Positions 5,561 through 12,859 of a stretch of DNA of 19,508 bases are shown one piece after another. The notes beneath the pieces are model-generated. The model saw only the letters and a list, made by a program, of their open reading frames with translations. It was not told the DNA's origin and made no database searches. The stretch's first letter is position 1, and every line of letters starts with the position of its first letter. The stretch lies in the NCBI GenBank assembly GCA_947630195.1, contig CANRGQ010000021.1, positions 1-19,508 of the forward strand. The letters are read 5' to 3'. Origin of the DNA: an uncultured Bacilli bacterium (GTDB lineage Bacteria; Bacillota_I; Bacilli_A; RF39; UBA660). Made by a program: the position numbers and the translations under genes.

Positions 5561-6175
5561 TTACTTAATTTTGACTAATTTTTTTGACTTATCTTTATCC
5601 AATATTTTATCTATTTCATCCCAACCAGTTTGCCAATCAAATCCAGCCCTCATAATTCCTTTATTTTTAAGCTCTTCACTCCTAATACCTAAATTAAAAT
5701 TAGCGGGATACAAAATTTTTAAAGGATTATTATTTTTCATTTGATTTATATCATCATCTATTTGTAAATAACCATTTAAAACATTTTTATCATTTAAAAA
5801 GATAAATTTTGAGGGATGAATAAAAGGTAAGATACTGATTAAATAGTCATATTTATAAGAAAAAAGCATCCCTGAATCCTCTACCATATTGGGATTAATA
5901 CAAGATGAAGCAATATAAAAATCATAATCATCTTGATATTTTTCTAAAGTCTCTATAGAATTAGGAATAATCGTCGCGTGTTCATAGATATTTTGATATT
6001 TAAGATATTCATTAAATTCTTTTAAAGCATCTTCATCCATTACTTCTTTTTCTTTAATATATTCTTTAAAATCATCAATCCGGTAGTTGGCATTTAAAAA
6101 CTTATTTATAAAATATAAATAACCCGGTATACAAATAACATTATCGACATCCACAAAAGCTTTTTTCTTTTCCAT
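5561..6175 (-). CDS. HAD-superfamily 5'(3')-deoxyribonucleotidase (NT5C-like)
   Basis: 204 aa. HAD motif I is FVDVDNV with D9 (nucleophile) and D11 (acid/base). Motif II is the ASSC segment (S90/S91) after a beta strand, and motif IV is IDDDINQ (D140-D142) after FIFLNDK. Length and the DVDN / ASS / IDDD spacing fit the cytosolic 5'(3')-deoxyribonucleotidase family (NT5C/5-nucleotidase), which dephosphorylates deoxynucleoside monophosphates. The specific substrate is not visible. It follows the HD gene by 11 bases with only a weak AGAG-type ribosome binding site, suggesting translation is helped by the upstream gene. Together the two form a probable nucleotide-salvage or pool-control pair. Confidence 0.8.
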   Translation of the reverse strand: MEKKKAFVDVDNVICIPGYLYFINKFLNANYRIDDFKEYIKEKEVMDEDALKEFNEYLKYQNIYEHATIIPNSIETLEKYQDDYDFYIASSCINPNMVEDSGMLFSYKYDYLISILPFIHPSKFIFLNDKNVLNGYLQIDDDINQMKNNNPLKILYPANFNLGIRSEELKNKGIMRAGFDWQTGWDEIDKILDKDKSKKLVKIK

Positions 6176-6186
6176 AGTAATCTCTT

Positions 6187-6834
6187 TTATCTTACTTTTT
6201 TTAAACCATTATTTATAACATAATCGGAAACATCTTTAAAATTAGCATCATATGGATAGACTGTTTGACTAAATTTAAGCCACATATCAGACCAACTATA
6301 GCCCTCATTTAATAATCTTTCTACAATGGCATTATGCATTACCGCATTACCTTCTTGATTCTTTAAATCAACACATCCTTCTTCATCATATATTTTACTT
6401 TGAATATCACATTCTAACTTATCACATTCAAAAGCAAAGAAGGCTTCTTTAGTTTTTCTTTCATCAAATTCTAAGAATAATTTTTCAACGTATTCACCCT
6501 CAAGTAAACCACTTAAGATTTGATGAACGGCTTGATGTTCTATTTTTTCTTTATTTTTTTCATCAATTTGAAATTGGGTTAAATCACCAATGATGGCTTC
6601 ACCTAGTTCATGAATAGCAAGCATATAAATTACTTTTAAAATATCAATATCATATTTATACTCGGAATACATAGCAATAGCGAGCATTTGCACTCCAAAA
6701 ACATGTTCTGCAACACTTTCAATTCTATCTCTTTCGACATTCCAAGTTGTCCAACCTGTTCTAATAACATTTTTGAGTTTATTACAAATTAAATAATAAT
6801 TTAATACTTTAGCCGCTCTTTCCAAAATTCCCAT
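6187..6834 (-). CDS. HD-domain 5'-nucleotidase (YfbR/HDDC2-like)
   Basis: 215 aa. It shows the YfbR/HDDC2 signature: R25-T-G-W28 followed by ESVAEH44, then IHELGEAIIGD (H75-E76, D84) and a distal D138 in FECDKLE. The family removes phosphate from deoxynucleoside 5'-monophosphates using a metal held by H, HD and D. Here the HD dyad reads H-E, a conservative change that may still coordinate metal. The ATG at 6834 directly abuts its AAGGGAG site (no spacer); a TTG three codons on, at 6825, would be spaced normally and is an alternative start. It has its own promoter and a very short leader. It is first gene of a two-gene unit with the HAD nucleotidase. Confidence 0.82.
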   Translation of the reverse strand: MGILERAAKVLNYYLICNKLKNVIRTGWTTWNVERDRIESVAEHVFGVQMLAIAMYSEYKYDIDILKVIYMLAIHELGEAIIGDLTQFQIDEKNKEKIEHQAVHQILSGLLEGEYVEKLFLEFDERKTKEAFFAFECDKLECDIQSKIYDEEGCVDLKNQEGNAVMHNAIVERLLNEGYSWSDMWLKFSQTVYPYDANFKDVSDYVINNGLKKVR

Positions 6835-6852
6835 CTCCCTTATTAGTTAAAT

Positions 6853-6881
6853 AGTATAATACAATGCTTTCTTTTAGTCAA
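6853..6881 (-). promoter_or_regulatory. Promoter of the HD/HAD nucleotidase unit
   Basis: Minus-strand TTGACT (6881-6876), exactly 17 bases, then TATACT (6858-6853). Transcription should start near 6846, giving a leader of only about a dozen bases before the ATG at 6834. The -35 directly follows the leuS terminator hairpin. Confidence 0.78.
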
Positions 6882-6882
6882 A

Positions 6883-6910
6883 TTAAATAGACTCATATGA
6901 GTCTATTTAA
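6883..6910 (-). terminator. Terminator at the end of leuS
   Basis: TTAAATAGACTC (6883-6894) and GAGTCTATTTAA (6899-6910) are perfect complements with loop ATAT. On the minus strand the hairpin includes the last leuS codons and its TAG, and is followed by U-rich sequence (TTTGACT). The stem is long and symmetrical but the U tract is poor, so termination may be partial. Confidence 0.6.
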
Positions 6911-9305
6911 CCACAATATTAACAATTCTATTTTTAATAACGATTGTTTTAATAATTTCTTTACCTTCCAAATGTTTTTGAACATTTTCTTCCGCCATGG
7001 CAATTTCTTTAACTTTCTCATCATCTTCATCTTTTTTTATTTTTATTGAAGAACGAAGTTTACCATTTACTTGAACCCCAATTTCAATTTCATCATCAAT
7101 TGTTTTGGCTTCATCATATTCTGGCCAAGGCATTTCTAGAATCATTTGGCTACTACCTATCATTTCATTTAATTCTTCTGTGATATGAGGAGCGATTGGA
7201 TTTAATAGTTTAAGTAAAACCATATAATCATCTTTCGTTATACTTTCACACTTTTCATAAAAGCCCGCTAGAATCATTAAAGAAGAGACAACGGTATTAT
7301 ATTTCATGTTGGCTAAATCATAAGTAACTTTCTTAATCGTTTTATTAACAATTACTTCATCAGTATAACCATCTTTGTTATTTACTTTATCTTTTAATCT
7401 TTCCACTTTATCTAAAAATCTTTTACATCCTCTTAAGGATTCGGTACTCCATGAGGCATCTTTTTCATAATCCCCAATAAACATTTCATAACATCTTAAA
7501 GTATCGGCACCATATTCATTAACAATATCATCAGGATTAATAACATTACCTTTACTTTTACTCATTTTTTCATTGTTTGAACCCAAAATCATCCCATGAG
7601 ATACTCTTATATCGATTGGTTCACTATTCGGAACTAAACCAATGTTATGTAGGAATTGGTTCCAGAATCTTGCATATAATAAGTGTCTTGTCGTATGTTC
7701 CATACCCCCATTATACCAATCAACTTTACCCCAATATTTTAGGGCTTCAGGAGAGGCAAAACACTTATCATTATGAGGATCCATATATCTTAAGAAATAC
7801 CAACTTGAACCAGCCCAGTTAGGCATTGTATCGGTTTCTCTTCTTGCTTTACCACCACATTTTGGACAAGTAGTATTTACCCAATCACTAATTTTCGCAA
7901 GAGGACTTTCCCCATCATCTGTTGGTTCATATTCGGTAACATCTGGAAGTAAAACAGGAAGTTCACTTTCTGGAACTGGTACCCAGCCACATTTATCACA
8001 ATGGACAAGGGGAATTGGTTCACCCCAGAATCTTTGTCTTGAGAAAACCCAATCTTGTAAACGATAATTTACTTTTTTCTTACCTAAGTTATTTTCTCCT
8101 AAAAATTCTAACATTTTATTAATGGCTTCTTCTTTATTTAAACCATCTAAGAATTCAGAGTTAATATGAATACCATCTTCGGTGTAAGCTTTATCTAAAT
8201 TAAGAGTTTCTTTCCCATCCTTACTAATAACTTGAATAATTGGTATATTGTACTTTTTCGCAAATTCAAAGTCTCTATCATCATGAGCGGGAACGGCCAT
8301 AATAGCTCCTGTTCCATAACCCATCATAACATAGTCACCAATCCAAATTTCGACATCTTTACCATTAACTGGATTTATACCTACGACTCCTTCAAGTTTA
8401 ACCCCCGTTTTTTCTTTAACAAGTTCGGTTCTTTCAAAAGTAGTTTTCTCTTTAGCATATGTTTGATATTTTCTTACTTCATCCATATTTTGAATTTTAT
8501 CTTTTAATTTTTCAATAATTGGATGTTCAGGCGCTAAAACCATGAAAGTTGCTCCAAATAAAGTATCACATCTCGTTGTATAAACTACGATATCTTCCTC
8601 TGTATCCTTTACTTTAAATAAAACTTCGGCTCCAATACTTTTACCAATCCAATTTATTTGACCTAGTTTAATCTTATCAGCAAAATGGGTATCATTTAAA
8701 CCATCAAGCAAACTCTCAGCATAATCGCTCATGCGAAGCATCCATTGTTCTTTTTCTTTTTGAACAACTTTACTACCACATCTTTCACAAACACCACCAG
8801 AAGAATCTTCATTAGATAAACCAATCTTACAATTTGGACACCAGTTAATGTCTTTTTTAGCTTTATAAGCCATTCCATGTTCATAGAATTTTAAAAATTG
8901 CCATTGAGTCCATTTATAATATTCGGGATCCGTTGTCGAAAATTCTCTTGACCAATCAAAAGAAATACCTAATGACTGTATTTGCCCTTTAAAGGTTTTA
9001 ATATTTTCTTCCACCGCTTTAGATGGATGAATATGATTTTTAATGGCATATTGTTCAGCAGGAGCCCCAAAAGCATCCCATCCCATTGGAAAGAGTACAT
9101 TATATCCTTGCATTCTTTTCATTCTGGCATAAGCATCTAAAGCCGTATAACTTCTAACGTGTCCTACATGTAGTCCTTGACCTGAGGGATAAGGAAACTC
9201 TACTAAAATATAATATTTTTCTTTATCACTATTATTGGAAGCATGAAAGTATCCTCCCTCTTCCCATCTTTTTTGCCATTTCTTTTCTATTTTATTCATT
9301 TCCAT
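6903..9305 (-). CDS. leuS: Leucyl-tRNA synthetase
   Basis: 800 aa, complete, normal bacterial length. It charges tRNA-Leu with leucine in the cytoplasm. The class I signature PYPSGQGLHVGH (HVGH at 46-49) and EKMSKSKGN (K580 to S584) are intact. A CxxC...CxxC zinc module follows WCPNC (about 155-178). The editing CP1 domain includes VYTTRCDTLFGATFMVLAPEH and GTGAIMAVPAHDDRD, so it should be editing-competent. The C-terminal anticodon-binding and tRNA-contact region ends in IVNIVVK. Start ATG at 9305 with GAGG 11 bases upstream; ATG two codons later is possible. It overlaps the upstream membrane protein gene by 14 bases, so the two are co-transcribed. No T-box leader was seen upstream. Confidence 0.98.
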   Translation of the reverse strand: MEMNKIEKKWQKRWEEGGYFHASNNSDKEKYYILVEFPYPSGQGLHVGHVRSYTALDAYARMKRMQGYNVLFPMGWDAFGAPAEQYAIKNHIHPSKAVEENIKTFKGQIQSLGISFDWSREFSTTDPEYYKWTQWQFLKFYEHGMAYKAKKDINWCPNCKIGLSNEDSSGGVCERCGSKVVQKEKEQWMLRMSDYAESLLDGLNDTHFADKIKLGQINWIGKSIGAEVLFKVKDTEEDIVVYTTRCDTLFGATFMVLAPEHPIIEKLKDKIQNMDEVRKYQTYAKEKTTFERTELVKEKTGVKLEGVVGINPVNGKDVEIWIGDYVMMGYGTGAIMAVPAHDDRDFEFAKKYNIPIIQVISKDGKETLNLDKAYTEDGIHINSEFLDGLNKEEAINKMLEFLGENNLGKKKVNYRLQDWVFSRQRFWGEPIPLVHCDKCGWVPVPESELPVLLPDVTEYEPTDDGESPLAKISDWVNTTCPKCGGKARRETDTMPNWAGSSWYFLRYMDPHNDKCFASPEALKYWGKVDWYNGGMEHTTRHLLYARFWNQFLHNIGLVPNSEPIDIRVSHGMILGSNNEKMSKSKGNVINPDDIVNEYGADTLRCYEMFIGDYEKDASWSTESLRGCKRFLDKVERLKDKVNNKDGYTDEVIVNKTIKKVTYDLANMKYNTVVSSLMILAGFYEKCESITKDDYMVLLKLLNPIAPHITEELNEMIGSSQMILEMPWPEYDEAKTIDDEIEIGVQVNGKLRSSIKIKKDEDDEKVKEIAMAEENVQKHLEGKEIIKTIVIKNRIVNIVVK

Positions 9306-9690
9306 TTTTACTAAATCCTCGTCTTTCTAAAATTCTTCCTAATATTTCATATAAGGAATAGATAAGTCCCATTAAAAGAACAAATCCCACTAATAATCTT
9401 ACAATAGTATAAGTATCAAGTAATAAAACTGTTACTGATACAATACTTATAATAAAAGCATTTATGAGTGATATAATAACTAACAGTTTATTTAAAGGTA
9501 GTTTACTTTTATCTAATTTAAATTTTACTATTAAATAAGATAGTTCCATTAATTCATTATCTTTTTTCTTCTTCTTCTTTTTGCCATTTAATCTTTTTAA
9601 ATATCTTCTTTTAATAAAAAGATAATCAACCATAAAGATAAGAAGAAAAAGAATTAAAAAAGCATAAACACCAGCTTCTAATCTACTCAT
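9292..9690 (-). CDS. Small membrane protein with three TM segments, upstream of leuS
   Basis: 132 aa from the ATG at 9690, which has AGGTGG 5 bases upstream; the GTG at 9699 overlaps that site. There are three hydrophobic segments: VYAFLILFLLIFMVDYLFI near the N-terminus, then, after a strongly basic cytoplasmic loop with a run of seven Lys (GKKKKKKKDNE), LLVIISLINAFIISIVSVTVLLL and LLVGFVLLMGLIYSLYEIL. The C-terminus is basic (RILERRGFSKN). No signal peptide cleavage site is evident. I do not recognise a functional family. The overlap with leuS (14 bases) ties its expression to the synthetase; similar small membrane proteins occur beside housekeeping genes in Bacilli. The lysine-rich stretch could bind RNA, ribosomes or acidic lipid (inference). 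Confidence 0.82.
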   Translation of the reverse strand: MSRLEAGVYAFLILFLLIFMVDYLFIKRRYLKRLNGKKKKKKKDNELMELSYLIVKFKLDKSKLPLNKLLVIISLINAFIISIVSVTVLLLDTYTIVRLLVGFVLLMGLIYSLYEILGRILERRGFSKNGNE

Positions 9691-9739
9691 AATTACCACC
9701 TAAATAAAACTTTCAAAAATATTTTATCATATTTTTATC

Positions 9740-9768
9740 ATTTTAGATATTTCTTTTAATATTTTCAA
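9740..9768 (-). promoter_or_regulatory. Promoter of the membrane protein-leuS unit
   Basis: Minus-strand TTGAAA (9768-9763), 17 bases, TAAAAT (9745-9740). The surrounding AT-rich sequence gives other weak -10 candidates (TATGAT nearer the gene). No terminator/antiterminator or T-box element is visible in the about 100-base leader. Confidence 0.5.
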
Positions 9769-9792
9769 ATAATTTTTTAGAATTTATAAATA

Positions 9793-10524
9793 TTATTGAA
9801 TATTTATTATCTTAAATGCCCCACCATAATTTTTATATAAATCATAAGCCTCTAAAGTTTTTACTATATTACTTTTACTATGAGTTCTTAAACTCTTAAT
9901 ATAATTATTTAATACTTTTATATTTTTAGGATAGGCAAATAAAGTTGATGTAAAATTTATACCATCAACACTAAATATTCTTGAATATAAATAACATTCT
10001 TTTTTTGATAATGGATTACTTAAACCTACATCAATTACTCGATAAACTTTATCAGTTACTAAATCAATTAAATCTACATACCCATCTATACTTATATTAT
10101 CAATTTTAAAGAAAGAAATAAAAGAATCATTCATGGCATTTAAAAGTTTTACTTTTTCTTCATTTTTTAATTTATTTTTTCTTAAAAATTCTTCAGTAAG
10201 AGATAACATTTTAGGATGATTTTTATAAGCACAAAGTTCCACAAAAAGAAGATTATCTATCTCATTACGGGTATCTAAATCAAAATTTAACCTTTCGGGA
10301 TGATTTTTAACTTCTTTTAGGATATCTTCTTGTATATTTGTTAATTCATTTATTAAATCATAGTTACCATTATTAATATATTTCCCCATACTTGAAAGAA
10401 TTTCACTATGAACTTTGCGACATTTATAATATTTCTTTACATGAGGATATTGTTTTAATAAAAATTCATGCATATTTTGAAGTCCATTTGTTAATATTTC
10501 TATATCTTCTTCATTAAAATTCAT
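9793..10524 (-). CDS. Hypothetical protein, 243 aa, coupled to the YkgJ-like gene
   Basis: Family not recognised. The protein is predicted largely alpha-helical in residues 1-150 (several amphipathic helices such as DLINELTNIQEDILKEV), then has a mixed segment with SIDGYVDLIDLVTDKVYRVIDVG and a C-terminal basic part. It has no signal peptide or membrane segment, so it is probably cytoplasmic. Its ATG overlaps the stop of the preceding gene as TAATG, with TAGGAGC 8 bases upstream. This means tight translational coupling and probably a shared process or complex with the Cys-cluster protein. Confidence 0.75.
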   Translation of the reverse strand: MNFNEEDIEILTNGLQNMHEFLLKQYPHVKKYYKCRKVHSEILSSMGKYINNGNYDLINELTNIQEDILKEVKNHPERLNFDLDTRNEIDNLLFVELCAYKNHPKMLSLTEEFLRKNKLKNEEKVKLLNAMNDSFISFFKIDNISIDGYVDLIDLVTDKVYRVIDVGLSNPLSKKECYLYSRIFSVDGINFTSTLFAYPKNIKVLNNYIKSLRTHSKSNIVKTLEAYDLYKNYGGAFKIINIQ

Positions 10525-11009
10525 TATCTATAGCTCCTAAAATTATATATTTCTTTTAAGTCCTCTAGTATTTGATAAACTACGGGACATACTTTACTAT
10601 TATTAACAACTGTAAGTAAACTAAATAATCTTTCTTCTTTATTTGTATAAGGATATTCTTTACAACTTTTTGGTAAACACTCATCTATCTTACAACTATT
10701 ATCTTCCTCTAAAAAAGGACAAGGAGAAGCAACATATTCTCCATAACTTTCTTCTAATTTATCTTTTACTTCGTTTATATTCCAATTATAATGTTCACAT
10801 ATTCGTTTTAATTCCTCTTCACTCATAGATATTCCTAATTTTTTACAACAATTGCGACATTTACGACAATCCATATCTTTAAAGTATTTATTATGTAATT
10901 CTTTAAATTGCTTATCTAATAATTCTTCATCAGCATGTCCTTTTAAAAATGTTCTAAAACGATAATTTTCATCTATTTTTTTCTCACTAACTTCTTTAAC
11001 TTCTAACAT
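10524..11009 (-). CDS. YkgJ-family cysteine cluster protein
   Basis: 161 aa with the hallmark C48-x2-C51-x2-C54-C55 (CRKCRNCC), followed by CPFL (C97), C106, a C-x4-C pair (C111, C116) in the form LPKSCKEYP, and C141. This pattern defines the YkgJ / zinc- or iron-chelating domain (CxxCxxCC). The biochemical role is poorly known. Expected to bind Zn or an Fe-S cluster in the cytoplasm. The ATG at 11009 has AAGGAGA with 6-base spacing. Transcribed with the 243-aa gene through a TAATG overlap. Confidence 0.85.
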   Translation of the reverse strand: MLEVKEVSEKKIDENYRFRTFLKGHADEELLDKQFKELHNKYFKDMDCRKCRNCCKKLGISMSEEELKRICEHYNWNINEVKDKLEESYGEYVASPCPFLEEDNSCKIDECLPKSCKEYPYTNKEERLFSLLTVVNNSKVCPVVYQILEDLKEIYNFRSYR

Positions 11010-11057
11010 AACTCTTCTCCTTACATTTAATTTTTTTTTTGTAATTTAGACACTTTA

Positions 11058-11063
11058 ATTATA
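11058..11063 (-). promoter_or_regulatory. Likely -10 of the YkgJ-like unit
   Basis: A perfect TATAAT on the minus strand (11063-11058), about 50 bases before the ATG at 11009. No good -35 is found at 16-18 bases; TAGTAA is the nearest. The leader after it contains a long A run. Confidence 0.4.
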
Positions 11064-11119
11064 ATATAAATTTTCTATTATTACTATCATTTATTTACCT
11101 AGCATAACATAAATTTATT

Positions 11120-12859
11120 TTAAAAATCGAGCAATTTTTTAATATCTTTTTCAGTTAAATTTGCTAAATTAATGTTACCTTCTTCGCCTTTTTCAATTAA
11201 CTTATCCGCTAAAAGTTGCTTTTTCTTTTGAAGTTCTAATATTCTTTCCTCTATTGTTCCATTAGCAATTAGCTTAATAACTTCCACTTTCTTGGTTTGA
11301 CCAATACGATGAGCTCTATCAGTGGCTTGATTTTCCACTTGCGGATTCCACCATAAATCTAGATGAATAACCACATCAGCACTAGTTAAATTAAGCCCTG
11401 TTCCCCCACTTTTTAAGGTTATCAAAAAGACATTGGTATCATCATTATTAAATTTATCAACTAATTCTTGTCTTGTTTTTCCCGTAACACTTCCGTCAAT
11501 TTGATAAAATGTTATTTTATTTTTCTTAAATTCTTCTCTTACAATATCTAAAGCCTTTTTAAAACTCGTAAATAACAATATTTTATGACCATTAGATACA
11601 TACATAAGCACCGTTTTAACAAGTTCTTCAATCTTTGAACTTTCTCCATTATAATTTTCGTAAATTAAATGGGGGTCAATACATATTTGTCTTAAGCGCA
11701 TTAAAAGAGTTATAATTTCTATTTTTTTACTATTAAAACTTCCTACTTGCAAAAGTTCTTCTATTTTTTCCTTTACCGATTCCACTTCAACAGCATATAT
11801 TTTCTTTTGCATATCATTTAAATCTATAAATATATTATTTTCAATTTTGTCAGGAAGCTCTTTCGTAACATCACTTTTCTTTCTTCTTAAAATAAAAGGT
11901 GATGTTATATTCTTTAGTAAGGCTATTTTATTTTGGGCCTCTTCATTCATATCTTTAAAATTATATTTTTCTTTAAATTTAATAGAAGTATTTAAATATC
12001 CGGGCATTATGAAATCAAAAATACTCCATAATTCTAAAATAGAATTTTCTAAAGGTGTTCCCGTTAAAGCAATCTTAGTATCGGCCTTAATTTTCTTTAC
12101 GGCTCTGGTAATTAAAGCATTAGGATTTTTAATATTTTGGGCTTCATCTATCACACATACTTTAAACTTTTTGTCTTGATATAATTCGATATCTTCTCGT
12201 AAAGTTCCATATGATGTTATATAAACTTGAATATCTTTATTAGCTAAATTATTTATTCTCAAATCTTTATTACCATTTAAAATACATACTTTAAATAATT
12301 TATCATACATTTCAAATTCTTTTAACCAGTTATAACAAAGAGAAGTAGGACAAACTACTAAAAACTTACTATCTTTATCATCTTTAAATAATTTTCTAAA
12401 AAAGTAAATTGTTTGAATTGTTTTTCCAAGTCCCATTTCATCTGCTAGAATTCCCCCTAAATCACATTTATGAATATTGTATAACCATTCTACCCCTTCA
12501 AGTTGATAGTTTCTTAATAACTTCTTTTCAGAATCATTAAAATCTAAAGTATTATTTTTATACTCATTAAAATTTTTAATAAAATTATCAAATAAATTAT
12601 TAGTCTTAATACTTGGATATTTTTTTCTTTTTAAATAATCTAAATAAATTGCTTGATATTTAGGTATTTCTCCTTCAGTGTCTTTAGCATCAATATCTAA
12701 ATCCTCTAATAAATTACTTAAATCATTTAAAGAATCATCTTCTAAAGAAACAATATCCCCATTTTTTAATTTATAATATTTTTTCTTGTTTTTTAATGAC
12801 TTAATTAAATTATTAATTTCGGCATCATTTATATCATCAATACTAAATGAATAACGCAT
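11120..12859 (-). CDS. SNF2-family helicase/ATPase (C-terminal part of a split protein)
   Basis: 579 aa. Residues 1-100 (MRYSFSIDD, KKKYYKLKNGDIVSLED) match the end of the bacterial SNF2-associated region. The motor then follows in order: NYQLEGVEWL, Walker A DEMGLGKT (140-147), VVCPTSLCYNW, DEAQ (238-241), LTGTPLEN, and FILRRKKSDV. The C-terminal RecA lobe has LLFTSF, LITLKSGGTGLNLT and QATDRAHRIGQ. It is a DNA translocase of the YwqA/RapA-like type acting on chromosomal DNA. The ATG overlaps the preceding stop as TAATG but has no good Shine-Dalgarno (only GGTGA about 11 bases away). The frame continues upstream of the ATG with plausible coding (YFSIGEDNI). Together these suggest the gene was originally one ORF with the next feature. 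Confidence 0.92.
   Translation of the reverse strand: MRYSFSIDDINDAEINNLIKSLKNKKKYYKLKNGDIVSLEDDSLNDLSNLLEDLDIDAKDTEGEIPKYQAIYLDYLKRKKYPSIKTNNLFDNFIKNFNEYKNNTLDFNDSEKKLLRNYQLEGVEWLYNIHKCDLGGILADEMGLGKTIQTIYFFRKLFKDDKDSKFLVVCPTSLCYNWLKEFEMYDKLFKVCILNGNKDLRINNLANKDIQVYITSYGTLREDIELYQDKKFKVCVIDEAQNIKNPNALITRAVKKIKADTKIALTGTPLENSILELWSIFDFIMPGYLNTSIKFKEKYNFKDMNEEAQNKIALLKNITSPFILRRKKSDVTKELPDKIENNIFIDLNDMQKKIYAVEVESVKEKIEELLQVGSFNSKKIEIITLLMRLRQICIDPHLIYENYNGESSKIEELVKTVLMYVSNGHKILLFTSFKKALDIVREEFKKNKITFYQIDGSVTGKTRQELVDKFNNDDTNVFLITLKSGGTGLNLTSADVVIHLDLWWNPQVENQATDRAHRIGQTKKVEVIKLIANGTIEERILELQKKKQLLADKLIEKGEEGNINLANLTEKDIKKLLDF

Noticed and set aside
7577..8507. Plus-strand open frames inside leuS
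   Set aside because: Antisense shadows of a highly conserved gene, with no ribosome binding site or coding features; the same applies to the plus-strand frames at 4329, 10643, 11847, 13160, 17236 and 18364.
6903..9305. Alternative genetic code (UGA as Trp)
   Set aside because: Trp codons in leuS are TGG and the genes use standard TAA/TAG stops.
9550..9580. Frameshift-prone poly-Lys run in the membrane protein
   Set aside because: Codons alternate AAG and AAA, breaking the homopolymer, and the frame is intact through three membrane segments.
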